From Pseudomonas vancouverensis (GTDB lineage Bacteria; Pseudomonadota; Gammaproteobacteria; Pseudomonadales; Pseudomonadaceae): a DNA stretch of 64,000 bases. Position numbers and translations under genes: made by a program. The notes beneath the pieces are model-generated. The model searched no databases. It was not told the origin of the DNA and worked only from the letters and a program-made list of their open reading frames with translations. This document shows positions 54,831 through 63,402 of this stretch, one piece after another. The stretch is taken from positions 186,001-250,000 of the forward strand of contig NZ_RRZK01000032.1 of NCBI RefSeq assembly GCF_004348895.1, read 5' to 3'. Position 1 is the first letter of the stretch. Each line of letters opens with the position of its first letter.

Positions 54831-56030
54831 TTACTGGCGGCGTTGGATGAAATCACGAATCCGCTCGGCAGCCTCGACGCACTCTGCCAATGGCGCAACC
54901 AGGGCCATGCGCACACGACCGGCACCCGGGTTGACACCGTCGACGTCCCGGGACAGGTAAGAACCCGGCACCACGGTCACATGCTCCTGCTCGAACAGGT
55001 CGCGGCAGAAGGCGGCGTCATCACCGGCCACATTGGGCCACAGGTAAAAGCTGCCATCCGGACGTTGCACATCCAGTACCGGGCTGAGGATCTCCAGCAC
55101 AGCATCAAACTTCTCGCGGTACAGCGCACGGTTGGCGCGTACATGCACTTCATCATTCCAGGCAGCAACGCTGGCCAGCTGGGTCTGAACCGGCATCGCG
55201 CAGCCGTGGTAGGTGCGGTACAGCAGGAAGCCCTTGAGGATGTCCGCATCACCGGCGACGAAGCCCGAACGCAGGCCCGGCAGGTTGGAGCGCTTGGACA
55301 GGCTGTGGAATACCACGCAGCGCTTGAAGTCCTTGCGGCCCAGTTCCACGCAGGCGCTGAGCAGGCCCGGCGGTGGTGTCTGTTCGTCGAAGTACAGTTC
55401 GCTGTAGCACTCGTCGGCGGCGATCACGAAGTCGTGCTCGTCGGCCAGGGCAATCAGCTTCTTCAGGGTTTCCACCGGGATCAGCGCGCCGGTCGGGTTG
55501 CCCGGCGAGCAGAGGAACAGGATCTGGCAACGCTTCCAGATGTCTACGGAAACAGCGTCGAAATCCGGGTTGAAGCCATTTTCATCCAGGCACGGCAGGT
55601 AGTGCGGCTGGGCGCCGGCGAGGAACGCAGCGCCTTCGTAGATCTGGTAGAACGGATTCGGGCTGACCACCAGTGCATCGTCGCCACGGTTGACCACGGT
55701 CTGAGTGAAGGCGAACAGGGCTTCGCGTGTGCCGTTGACCGGCAGCACGTTACGCGCCGGGTCGATCCAGCCTTTAGGCACGTTGAAACGACGCTCGCAC
55801 CAAGCGGCGATGGCTTCGCGCAGGACCGGGATGCCGAGAGTGGTCGGGTACACCGCCATCTGATCCAGGTTGCCGGCCAGCGCTTCGGCGACAAAGCTAG
55901 GCGAACGGTGTTTCGGCTCACCGATGGACAGCGCGATCGGGCGCTTGTCCGGGTTCGGCGTCACGCTGCCGAGCAGTGCGCGGAGCTTTTCGAAGGGGTA
56001 GGGCTGGAGCTGGTTCAGAGCGTTGTTCAT
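54831..56030 (-). CDS. dapC: Succinyldiaminopimelate transaminase
   Basis: A 399-residue fold-type I PLP aminotransferase. The Schiff-base lysine is in HSLSKRSNLPGLRSG. Also present are LCSPGNPTG and the AADECYSELYFDE block. It converts N-succinyl-2-amino-6-ketopimelate in lysine synthesis. Position next to glnD matches the P. aeruginosa dapC. Confidence 0.93.
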   Translation of the reverse strand: MNNALNQLQPYPFEKLRALLGSVTPNPDKRPIALSIGEPKHRSPSFVAEALAGNLDQMAVYPTTLGIPVLREAIAAWCERRFNVPKGWIDPARNVLPVNGTREALFAFTQTVVNRGDDALVVSPNPFYQIYEGAAFLAGAQPHYLPCLDENGFNPDFDAVSVDIWKRCQILFLCSPGNPTGALIPVETLKKLIALADEHDFVIAADECYSELYFDEQTPPPGLLSACVELGRKDFKRCVVFHSLSKRSNLPGLRSGFVAGDADILKGFLLYRTYHGCAMPVQTQLASVAAWNDEVHVRANRALYREKFDAVLEILSPVLDVQRPDGSFYLWPNVAGDDAAFCRDLFEQEHVTVVPGSYLSRDVDGVNPGAGRVRMALVAPLAECVEAAERIRDFIQRRQ

Positions 56031-56060
56031 GGGTGGATCTCGTTCGGTGGGCGCTTGCCC

Positions 56061-56160
56061 CTGTAGGAGCGAGCTTGCTCGCGATGGTCGTCAACGATAA
56101 CGCGCGCTTGCAGGAGCAATGCGGCGCATTTGAGATCATCGCGAGCATGCTCGCTCCTAC
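56061..56160. repeat. REPIN of gagcttgctcgcgatgg type
   Basis: An inverted pair ctgtaggagcgagcttgctc / gagcatgctcgctcctac between glnD and dapC. Confidence 0.88.
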
Positions 56161-56181
56161 AAAGAGCGGGCCGTTGTTGAT

Positions 56182-58884
56182 TCAGATACTGATGCGTGAA
56201 AGCTTGATATCGGGTTCGTGATTGACGCTCAGTTGCTCGACGATCGCATCCTGCAATCGGCTGCACAGCAGCGGGTCGGACAACGGTTGGTTGTGCGCGT
56301 CGGTGATGAAGAACACGTCCTCCACCCGCTCGCCGAGCGTGGCAATCTTGGCGTTCTGCAAGGACAGGTCGAACTCCAGGAAGATCGTGCCGATGCGTGC
56401 CAGCAGGCCCGGGCGGTCGGGAGCGGTCAGCTCCAGCACGGTGACCGGACGCTGGGCATCGTTGTGGATCGTCACCTGCGGCGCGAAGGCGAAATGCTTG
56501 AGCTGGCGCGGCACCCGGCGCTGGATGATGGTCGGGTAGTCGTCCGGATTGCGCAGGGCTTCGGTCAGGCCGTCGCGGATCTGTTTGACCCGGGCCGGGT
56601 TGTCGCCGATGGAGTCGCCGTCGGTGTCGAGCACGATATAGGTGTCGAGGGTGAACTGGCTGCTGGAGGTGATGACCCGGGCATCGTGAATGTTCAGGTT
56701 GAGCTGGTCCATCGCGGCCACGGTCACGGCGAAGAAGTCATGCTGGTCCGGCGCATAGATGAAGATCTGCGTGCCGCCTTCGAATTCACGCTGGGTGGTT
56801 TCCTTGATCAACACCAGCGGGCCACCATCGGCGGGTTGCTGGAGGATCGCATCACTGTGCCAGGCGACATCGCCGGCGGTGTGACGCAGGAAGTAGTCAT
56901 CGCCCAACTGCGCCCACAACTGCTCGACATCGTCCGGGTCCGTACCGCCGCGCACCAGGATGTCCAGAGCGGCGCTCTGGGTCTGGCGGATCTGCTCTTC
57001 ACGATCCACCGGGTTCTCCAGGCCACGGCGCAACGCACGCTTGGTCTCGGTGTAGAGCTGGCGCAGCAGGCTGGCGCGCCAGGAATTCCACAGGGTCGGG
57101 TTGGTGGCGTTGATGTCGGCGACGGTCAGTACGTAGAGGTAGTCGAGACGGGTTTCGTCACCGACGGTTTGCGCGAAGTCATGGATCACCTGCGGGTCGG
57201 ACAAGTCCTTGCGCTGGGCGGTGGTCGACATCACCAGGTGGTTCTGCACCAGCCACACGATCAGGCGGCTGTCCCACACTGGCAGCTGATGGCGCTGGCA
57301 AAACGCCTCGGCGTCGACGGCGCCGACTTCCGAGTGATCGCCGTGCCGGCCTTTGCCGATGTCGTGGTACAGCCCGGCCATGTAGATCAGCTCGGGCTTG
57401 GGCAGCTTGGCCATGAGCTTGGCGGCCAGCGGGAATTTTTCCGACACCTGGGTGTACTGCAGCTTACGCAGGTGTTTGATCAGGTTCAGGGTGTGGGCGT
57501 CCACCGTATAGATGTGGAACAGGTCGTGCTGCATCTGCCCGACGATGAAGCCGAACTCTGGCAAGTAGCGCCCGAGAATGCCGTAGCGGTTCATCCGGCG
57601 CAGGTTGCGATGGATGCCGATCTTGCACTTGAACAGTTCGATGAACAGGCTGGTGTTGCGGATGTCGTTGCGGAACTCGTCGTCGATCAGGTGGCGGTTT
57701 TCCCGCAGCAGACGAATGGTGTCAGCGCGCACGCCCTTGATTTCCGGTTGCTGGGCCATCAGCACGAAGATTTCCAGCATGGCGAATGGCGTACGCCGGA
57801 ACACGTTGTCATTGCGCGCTTCGATGTAGCCGTCGTGCAACTGGAAACGCGAATTGATCGGTTGCGGCGCAGCTTCGTCTTCCGGTGCCAGGATGACTTC
57901 TTCGAAGTGCTGGATGATCAGGTCGCTGAGCTGGGCGATGCTCATGACCACCCGGTAGTACTGCTGCATGAAGTTTTCGATGGCTTGCTTGACGTCGTCA
58001 CCGACGAAACCGAGCAACCCGGCGATGGTGCGCTGGTGATCGAACAGCAGTCGATCTTCGGCGCGGCCGGCGAGCATGTGCAGGGCATAACGCACCTTCC
58101 AGAGAAATTCCTGGGAGGACGCCAGCAGCGCGTTTTCGCTCTCGACCAGAAAGCCTTCACCGGCCAGGGCGCGTAGGTTCAGCGTGCCGTATTGGCGACG
58201 GGCCACCCACAGAATCGTCTGGATATCCCGCAAGCCACCGGGCGAGCCTTTGACGTTGGGTTCCAGGTTGTATTCGGTGTCGTTGTATTTGTGGTGGCGG
58301 GCCTTCTGTTCGGCGCGCTTGGCCAGGAAAAAGTCCTTGCTCGGCCACATGTGCGCGGTGCTGGTGACATCCAGCATGCGCTGGCGCAGGTGTTCGGGGC
58401 CGGTGATGGTGCGGCTTTCCATCAGGTTGGTGACGACGGTCAGGTCGGCACGCGCCTCGACGGCGCACTCCTCGACAGAGCGAACGCTCTGGCCGACCTC
58501 CAGGCCGATGTCCCACAACAACGTCAGAAAACGCTCGATTGAATCGCGGAAAACTTCATGGTCGGCGCTGTCCAACAGGATCAGCAGGTCGATGTCCGAA
58601 TAGGGGTGCAGTTCGCCTCGACCGTAGCCGCCAACTGCGACCAGCGCAATGTCGGCATCCTCGCTCCAGTTGAACTGATCCCAGGCCTTTTGCAGGATGT
58701 TGTCGACGAACCAGGCGCGATCCTCGATCAGCCGGCGAATGTCCCGGCCGTTGCGAAAACGCGTGTCGAGCACCTCGCGAGCCTGGCGGATCGCCTTCTT
58801 GAAGGCCGAGATGGGGCTGGCCTTCAGCGCCAGTTCAGCCTGGAACTGGCCGCGGTCGAAGAGTTCGGGATCCACCTGCGGCAT
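56182..58884 (-). CDS. glnD: PII uridylyltransferase / uridylyl-removing enzyme
   Basis: A 900-residue bifunctional nitrogen sensor that uridylylates PII when glutamine is low and removes UMP when it is high. The nucleotidyltransferase motif GGYGRGELHPYSDIDLLI lies near residue 90, the HD hydrolase motif HDIGKGRHGDHSEVG near residue 508, and two C-terminal ACT domains bind glutamine (RPGLLARIGTIF in the last). Length is normal. It is 50 bases downstream of map on the same strand. Confidence 0.96.
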   Translation of the reverse strand: MPQVDPELFDRGQFQAELALKASPISAFKKAIRQAREVLDTRFRNGRDIRRLIEDRAWFVDNILQKAWDQFNWSEDADIALVAVGGYGRGELHPYSDIDLLILLDSADHEVFRDSIERFLTLLWDIGLEVGQSVRSVEECAVEARADLTVVTNLMESRTITGPEHLRQRMLDVTSTAHMWPSKDFFLAKRAEQKARHHKYNDTEYNLEPNVKGSPGGLRDIQTILWVARRQYGTLNLRALAGEGFLVESENALLASSQEFLWKVRYALHMLAGRAEDRLLFDHQRTIAGLLGFVGDDVKQAIENFMQQYYRVVMSIAQLSDLIIQHFEEVILAPEDEAAPQPINSRFQLHDGYIEARNDNVFRRTPFAMLEIFVLMAQQPEIKGVRADTIRLLRENRHLIDDEFRNDIRNTSLFIELFKCKIGIHRNLRRMNRYGILGRYLPEFGFIVGQMQHDLFHIYTVDAHTLNLIKHLRKLQYTQVSEKFPLAAKLMAKLPKPELIYMAGLYHDIGKGRHGDHSEVGAVDAEAFCQRHQLPVWDSRLIVWLVQNHLVMSTTAQRKDLSDPQVIHDFAQTVGDETRLDYLYVLTVADINATNPTLWNSWRASLLRQLYTETKRALRRGLENPVDREEQIRQTQSAALDILVRGGTDPDDVEQLWAQLGDDYFLRHTAGDVAWHSDAILQQPADGGPLVLIKETTQREFEGGTQIFIYAPDQHDFFAVTVAAMDQLNLNIHDARVITSSSQFTLDTYIVLDTDGDSIGDNPARVKQIRDGLTEALRNPDDYPTIIQRRVPRQLKHFAFAPQVTIHNDAQRPVTVLELTAPDRPGLLARIGTIFLEFDLSLQNAKIATLGERVEDVFFITDAHNQPLSDPLLCSRLQDAIVEQLSVNHEPDIKLSRISI

Positions 58885-58934
58885 CGATTGGCTTTCCTTT
58901 CTATAGGCCCTGTAGGCGAAGTGCGATGGCGGGA

Positions 58935-59717
58935 TCAGGCCGAAACGCGAGGGATGGTGTCATCGCTGCGCAGGGTGAAGATCTCGTAGCCGGTCTCGGT
59001 CACCAGCAGGGTATGTTCCCACTGTGCCGACAGCTTGCGGTCCTTGGTGATGGCGGTCCAGCCGTCGCCCAGTACCTTGGTGTCGGCACGGCCCTGGTTG
59101 ATCATCGGCTCGATGGTGAAGGTCATGCCGGCCTTGAGTTCCATGCCGGTGCCGGCGCGGCCGTAGTGCAGGATCTGCGGCTCTTCGTGGAAGACCTTGC
59201 CGATGCCGTGACCACAGAACTCGCGGACCACCGAGAAACCGTTCTTTTCCGCGTGCTTCTGGATGATTTCACCGATGTCGCCCAGGCGGCAGCCGGGTTT
59301 GACGATTTCAATCGCCTTGTACATGCATTCCTGGGTCACCTGGGACAGGCGCTCGGCCCAGACCGGCACGGTGCCGACGTGGAACATGCGGCTGGTATCG
59401 CCGTGGTAGCCGTCCTTGATGACGGTCACGTCGATGTTCAGGGTGTCGCCATCTTTCAACGGCTTGTCATTCGGAATGCCGTGGCAGACCACGTGGTTGA
59501 TCGAGGTGCAGATCGACTTCGGGTAGCCCTTGTAGTTGAGCGGGGCAGGGATGGCCTTCTGCTCGTTGACGATGTAGTCATGGCAGATCTGGTTCAACTG
59601 ATCGGTGGTGACGCCCGGCTTGACATACTCGGCAATCATTTCCAGCACATCGGCGGCCAGTTTGCCGGCGACACGCATTTTTGCGATGTCCTCGGGAGTT
59701 TTGAGGGTGACGGTCAT
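58935..59717 (-). CDS. map: Methionine aminopeptidase, type I
   Basis: A 260-residue enzyme that removes the initiator methionine. Metal ligands are visible in LNIDVTVIKDGYHGDTSRMF (both Asp), GHGIGKVFHEEP (His) and FTIEPM (Glu). It is divergent from rpsB, as in many bacteria, and upstream of glnD. Confidence 0.96.
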   Translation of the reverse strand: MTVTLKTPEDIAKMRVAGKLAADVLEMIAEYVKPGVTTDQLNQICHDYIVNEQKAIPAPLNYKGYPKSICTSINHVVCHGIPNDKPLKDGDTLNIDVTVIKDGYHGDTSRMFHVGTVPVWAERLSQVTQECMYKAIEIVKPGCRLGDIGEIIQKHAEKNGFSVVREFCGHGIGKVFHEEPQILHYGRAGTGMELKAGMTFTIEPMINQGRADTKVLGDGWTAITKDRKLSAQWEHTLLVTETGYEIFTLRSDDTIPRVSA

Positions 59718-60091
59718 ACAGGCTCTCTCTGCGCCCGACGGCGCTTTCTAAACGGAAGGGGGCTTGCGCGTTTAACCTGTGCAGCCCCTGAAAAATGCGA
59801 TTCTATCAGACGATCAGCGCAATTCAGCGCCCGAGTGCATCGCTTCTCTCTATAGAATGGTGCATTCTGGCCCGATTCCAAGGGGTGACTCAAAGCAAGC
59901 GGGCGGATTTCAGAATCCGGGTTCCGTTTTTTGCTGCCTTGTGATATAAAATGCGCCGCTTTCCGGGGATGTCCCGAAAAGCTTAAATCCACACACGTGT
60001 CGACACGATGACCTGGGTGCCGGAAGCCTGAAAGCTGCTGGTTGGTCATTGGGATACGTGGAGGCCAAACCCGACTTATTAAGGAACTATC
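59718..60091 (+). promoter_or_regulatory. map/rpsB intergenic region with rpsB promoter and leader
   Basis: This 374-base region separates map from rpsB. An extended -10 element TGATATAAA (TATAAA at 59945-59950) precedes a GC-rich tgcgccgc discriminator, typical of stringently controlled ribosomal promoters. The -35 (around 59922) is poor. The predicted leader of about 130 nt is the expected place for S2 autoregulation. I see no clear promoter for map. Confidence 0.55.
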
Positions 60092-60829
60092 ATGTCCCAA
60101 GTCAACATGCGCGATATGCTGAAGGCCGGTGTGCACTTCGGTCACCAGACCCGTTACTGGAACCCGAAAATGGGTAAATACATTTTCGGCGCGCGCAACA
60201 AGATTCACATTATCAACCTTGAAAAAACCCTGCCAATGTTCAACGAAGCTCTGACTTTCGTAGAGCGTCTGGCCCAGGGCAAAAACAAGATTCTGTTCGT
60301 CGGCACCAAGCGTTCCGCTGGCAAGATCGTTGCTGAAGAAGCAGCACGTTGCGGTTCGCCGTACGTCGATCACCGCTGGTTGGGCGGCATGCTGACCAAC
60401 TTCAAAACCATCCGTGCTTCCATCAAGCGTCTGCGTGACCTTGAAGTACAAGCCGAAGACGGTACTTTCGCCAAGCTGACCAAGAAAGAAGCGCTGATGC
60501 GCTCCCGTGACCTGGAAAAGCTGGATCGTTCCCTGGGTGGTATCAAGGACATGGGCGGTCTGCCAGACGCTCTGTTCGTTATCGACGTTGATCACGAGCG
60601 CATCGCGATCACCGAAGCCAACAAGCTGGGCATCCCGGTTATCGGCGTAGTCGATACCAACAGCAGCCCGGAAGGCGTTGACTACATCATCCCAGGCAAC
60701 GATGACGCAATCCGCGCTATCCAGCTGTACATGGGTTCGATGGCTGACGCTGTTATCCGTGGTCGCAACAACGTTGCCGGTGGCACCGTAGAGTTCGCAG
60801 CTGAAGAAACTCAGGCTGCAGCTGAGTAA
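60092..60829 (+). CDS. rpsB: 30S ribosomal protein S2
   Basis: A 245-residue protein of the small subunit, beginning MSQVNMRDMLKAGVHFGHQT with the S2 signature. It also contains IFGARNKIHIINLEKT and VIGVVDTNSSPEGVDYIIPG. It is first in the rpsB-tsf pair. The codon use is strongly biased as for a highly expressed gene. Confidence 0.98.
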   Translation: MSQVNMRDMLKAGVHFGHQTRYWNPKMGKYIFGARNKIHIINLEKTLPMFNEALTFVERLAQGKNKILFVGTKRSAGKIVAEEAARCGSPYVDHRWLGGMLTNFKTIRASIKRLRDLEVQAEDGTFAKLTKKEALMRSRDLEKLDRSLGGIKDMGGLPDALFVIDVDHERIAITEANKLGIPVIGVVDTNSSPEGVDYIIPGNDDAIRAIQLYMGSMADAVIRGRNNVAGGTVEFAAEETQAAAE

Positions 60830-60857
60830 TTGACGCCCTGGCGTTGACTCAGTAAGC

Positions 60858-60883
60858 AAAAAGGGGGCTTGGCCCCCTTTTTG
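60858..60883 (+). terminator. Terminator/attenuator between rpsB and tsf
   Basis: The hairpin aaaagggggc-ttg-gcccccttttt with a T run lies 28 bases after rpsB. Partial read-through would let tsf be expressed at a lower level. Confidence 0.9.
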
Positions 60884-61018
60884 CCACCTCGAAAACCATT
60901 TGTCGGCGCCCACTGCTCTTTTTGTAATGTACGGCAGCTAACAAGGGTGGTTCGGGAAGAATTGAACGCCCGTTCGATCGGGTGGAATGGTTGAAAACCT
61001 ATCCAAGAGGATTTTGAA

Positions 61019-61882
61019 ATGGCAGAGATTACTGCAGCGTTGGTCAAAGAACTGCGCGAGCGTACCGGCGAAGGCATGATGGACTGCAAAAAAGCCTTGA
61101 CCAAGGCTGGCGGCGACATCGAGAAAGCCATTGATGACATGCGTGCTTCGGGCGCCATCAAGGCTGCCAAGAAAGCTGGCAACGTTGCCGCTGAAGGCGC
61201 TATCGCCATCAAGGCCGACGACAAGGCAGCCGTGCTGCTGGAAGTGAACTCGCAGACCGACTTCCTGGCCCTGCAAGACGACTTCAAGAACTTCGTTGCT
61301 GAAAGCGTTGAACAAGCCTTCGCCGAGAAGCTGACCGACGCTGCTCCACTGATCGCTTCTCGCGAATCCGCTCGTGAAGCCCTGGTGGCCAAAGTTGGCG
61401 AAAACGTCAACATCCGTCGCCTGGTGCGCGTAGAAGGCGACGTAGTCGGCACCTACCTGCACGGTAACAAGATCGGTGTTGCTGTTGTTCTGAAGGGCGG
61501 CGATGTTCAGCTGGCCAAAGAAATCGCCATGCACGTGGCTGCAAGCAACCCTGAGTTCCTGCTGCCATCGCAGGTTTCCGCCGAAGCCATCGAGCGCGAG
61601 AAGGCTGTATTCCTGCAGCTGAACGAAGACAAGATGAAAGGCAAGCCTGCTGAAATCGTCGAGAAGATGATTGCTGGCCGTATCACCAAGTTCCTGGCTG
61701 AAGCCAGCCTGGTAGAACAAGCTTTCGTCATGAACCCGGAAATCACCGTGGGTGCACTGGCCAAGAAAGCTGGCGCTGAAATCGTTTCCTTCACCTACTT
61801 CAAAGTAGGCGAAGGCATCGAGAAGCCGGTCGACAACTTCGCTGAAGAAGTTGCTGCCCAGCTGGCTGCCGCCAAGCAATAA
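61019..61882 (+). CDS. tsf: Elongation factor Ts
   Basis: A 287-residue nucleotide-exchange factor for EF-Tu. The N-terminal domain (VKELRERTGEGMMDCKKAL) and the core TDF motif that touches EF-Tu (NSQTDFLA) are present. It is of normal length and follows the rpsB terminator. Confidence 0.98.
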   Translation: MAEITAALVKELRERTGEGMMDCKKALTKAGGDIEKAIDDMRASGAIKAAKKAGNVAAEGAIAIKADDKAAVLLEVNSQTDFLALQDDFKNFVAESVEQAFAEKLTDAAPLIASRESAREALVAKVGENVNIRRLVRVEGDVVGTYLHGNKIGVAVVLKGGDVQLAKEIAMHVAASNPEFLLPSQVSAEAIEREKAVFLQLNEDKMKGKPAEIVEKMIAGRITKFLAEASLVEQAFVMNPEITVGALAKKAGAEIVSFTYFKVGEGIEKPVDNFAEEVAAQLAAAKQ

Positions 61883-61908
61883 GACAGTTTCTCAAACTGT
61901 CGCCCTGA

Positions 61909-61941
61909 AGAGGCTGCCCGCTCACGCGCGCAGCCTCTTTT
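61909..61941 (+). terminator. Terminator of tsf
   Basis: The stem agaggctgc/gcagcctct with a TTTT tail lies 27 bases after the tsf stop. The rest of the 209-base gap to pyrH shows no promoter I can call. Confidence 0.85.
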
Positions 61942-62091
61942 CAGATGGGGAGCCAATTTTTAATTGGTTTCCGTTTGGAACTGGCTTACAAAGCCATGTT
62001 CCGATGGCGCTGAAGCAGCGCCACGCTAGAGTGAGCGCAGCTGCAAACAGCTCGCAAAGAATTTTTAAATACGCCGCAGGAGAGATTCGCA

Positions 62092-62835
62092 ATGGCTCAG
62101 CAGGGCAGTGGTTATCAGGCTCGCTATAAACGCATTCTACTCAAGCTTAGCGGCGAGGCCCTGATGGGCTCGGAAGAGTTCGGGATCGACCCGAAGGTTC
62201 TCGATCGCATGGCGCTGGAAGTGGGCCAGCTGGTCGGCATCGGTGTTCAGGTCGGTCTGGTTATCGGCGGTGGCAACCTGTTCCGTGGCGAAGCCCTGAG
62301 CAAGGCTGGCATGGACCGCGTAACCGGCGACCACATGGGCATGCTGGCCACTGTGATGAACGCCCTGGCCATGCGCGACGCGCTTGAACGTGCCAATATC
62401 TCGGCCATCGTCATGTCGGCCATTTCCATGGTTGGCGTAACCGATCACTATGATCGCCGCAAAGCCATGCGTCACTTGAACTCCAAGGACGTGGTGATTT
62501 TCGCTGCCGGTACCGGTAACCCGTTCTTCACGACGGATTCGGCTGCTTGCCTGCGTGCAATCGAAATCGACGCCGATGTCGTGCTCAAGGCGACCAAGGT
62601 TGATGGTGTGTACACCGCAGATCCATTCAAAGACCCGCATGCCGAGAAGTTCGATCATCTGACCTACGATGAAGTGCTGGATCGCAAGCTGGGTGTAATG
62701 GACCTGACGGCGATTTGCCTGTGCCGCGACCACAAGATGCCGCTGCGCGTATTTAACATGAACAAGCCCGGCGCCCTGCTGAACATCGTGCACGGCGGCG
62801 CTGAAGGAACTCTGATCGAGGAAGGCCAACAATGA
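62092..62835 (+). CDS. pyrH: Uridylate kinase
   Basis: A 247-residue amino-acid-kinase-fold enzyme that phosphorylates UMP to UDP. It has KRILLKLSGEALMG at the N-terminus, GGGNLFRG and TKVDGVYTADP. CAGGAGAG lies upstream of the ATG. It overlaps frr by 4 bases. Confidence 0.97.
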   Translation: MAQQGSGYQARYKRILLKLSGEALMGSEEFGIDPKVLDRMALEVGQLVGIGVQVGLVIGGGNLFRGEALSKAGMDRVTGDHMGMLATVMNALAMRDALERANISAIVMSAISMVGVTDHYDRRKAMRHLNSKDVVIFAAGTGNPFFTTDSAACLRAIEIDADVVLKATKVDGVYTADPFKDPHAEKFDHLTYDEVLDRKLGVMDLTAICLCRDHKMPLRVFNMNKPGALLNIVHGGAEGTLIEEGQQ

Positions 62836-63389
62836 TCAACGAAATCAAGAAAGACGCTAAAGAGCGCATGCAGAAGTCCGTGGAATCGCTGGCGCACAAC
62901 TTCGGCCGCATTCGTACCGGTCAGGCGCACCCGAGCATCCTGGAAGGCGTGATGGTGCCGTACTACGGTGCCGACACCCCGATCAAGCAGGTTGCCAACA
63001 TCACCGTTAAGGACGCCCGTACCCTGCAAGTCGTCGCCTTCGAGCGCAACATGCTCGGTGCAGTCGACAAGGCCATCGGCAGCGCCGGCCTGAACCTGAA
63101 CCCGACCAACCTCGGTGAGCTGCTGTTGATCAGCATGCCGGCCCTGACCGAAGAAACCCGTCGCGGCTTCACCAAGCAGGCCCGCGATGTTGCCGAAGAC
63201 GCCCGTGTGGCCGTGCGCAACATTCGTCGTGATGCCAACAGCTCGCTGAAGGATCTGGTCAAGGAAAAGGAAATCAGCGAAGACGAAGAGCGTCGCGCCA
63301 CTGGCGAGATCGACGATCTGACCAAGAAATTCGTGGCTGAAATCGACGCGAAGCTGGCAGAGAAAGAAAAAGACCTGATGGCCGTATAA
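62832..63389 (+). CDS. frr: Ribosome recycling factor
   Basis: A 185-residue factor that, with EF-G, splits the post-termination ribosome. The signature RTGQAHPSIL and the C-terminal RRDANSSLKDLVKEKEISEDE are present. It is translationally coupled to pyrH and 13 bases upstream of uppS. Confidence 0.98.
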   Translation: MINEIKKDAKERMQKSVESLAHNFGRIRTGQAHPSILEGVMVPYYGADTPIKQVANITVKDARTLQVVAFERNMLGAVDKAIGSAGLNLNPTNLGELLLISMPALTEETRRGFTKQARDVAEDARVAVRNIRRDANSSLKDLVKEKEISEDEERRATGEIDDLTKKFVAEIDAKLAEKEKDLMAV

Positions 63390-63402
63390 GAGTCGCGTTT
63401 TC

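Noticed and set aside
799..56160. Repeated palindromes as a CRISPR array
   Set aside because: The repeats are dispersed singly or in inverted pairs, not in regular direct arrays, and no cas gene is present.
56218..58176. A 652-codon open frame antisense to glnD
   Set aside because: Shadow of glnD with typical antisense composition.
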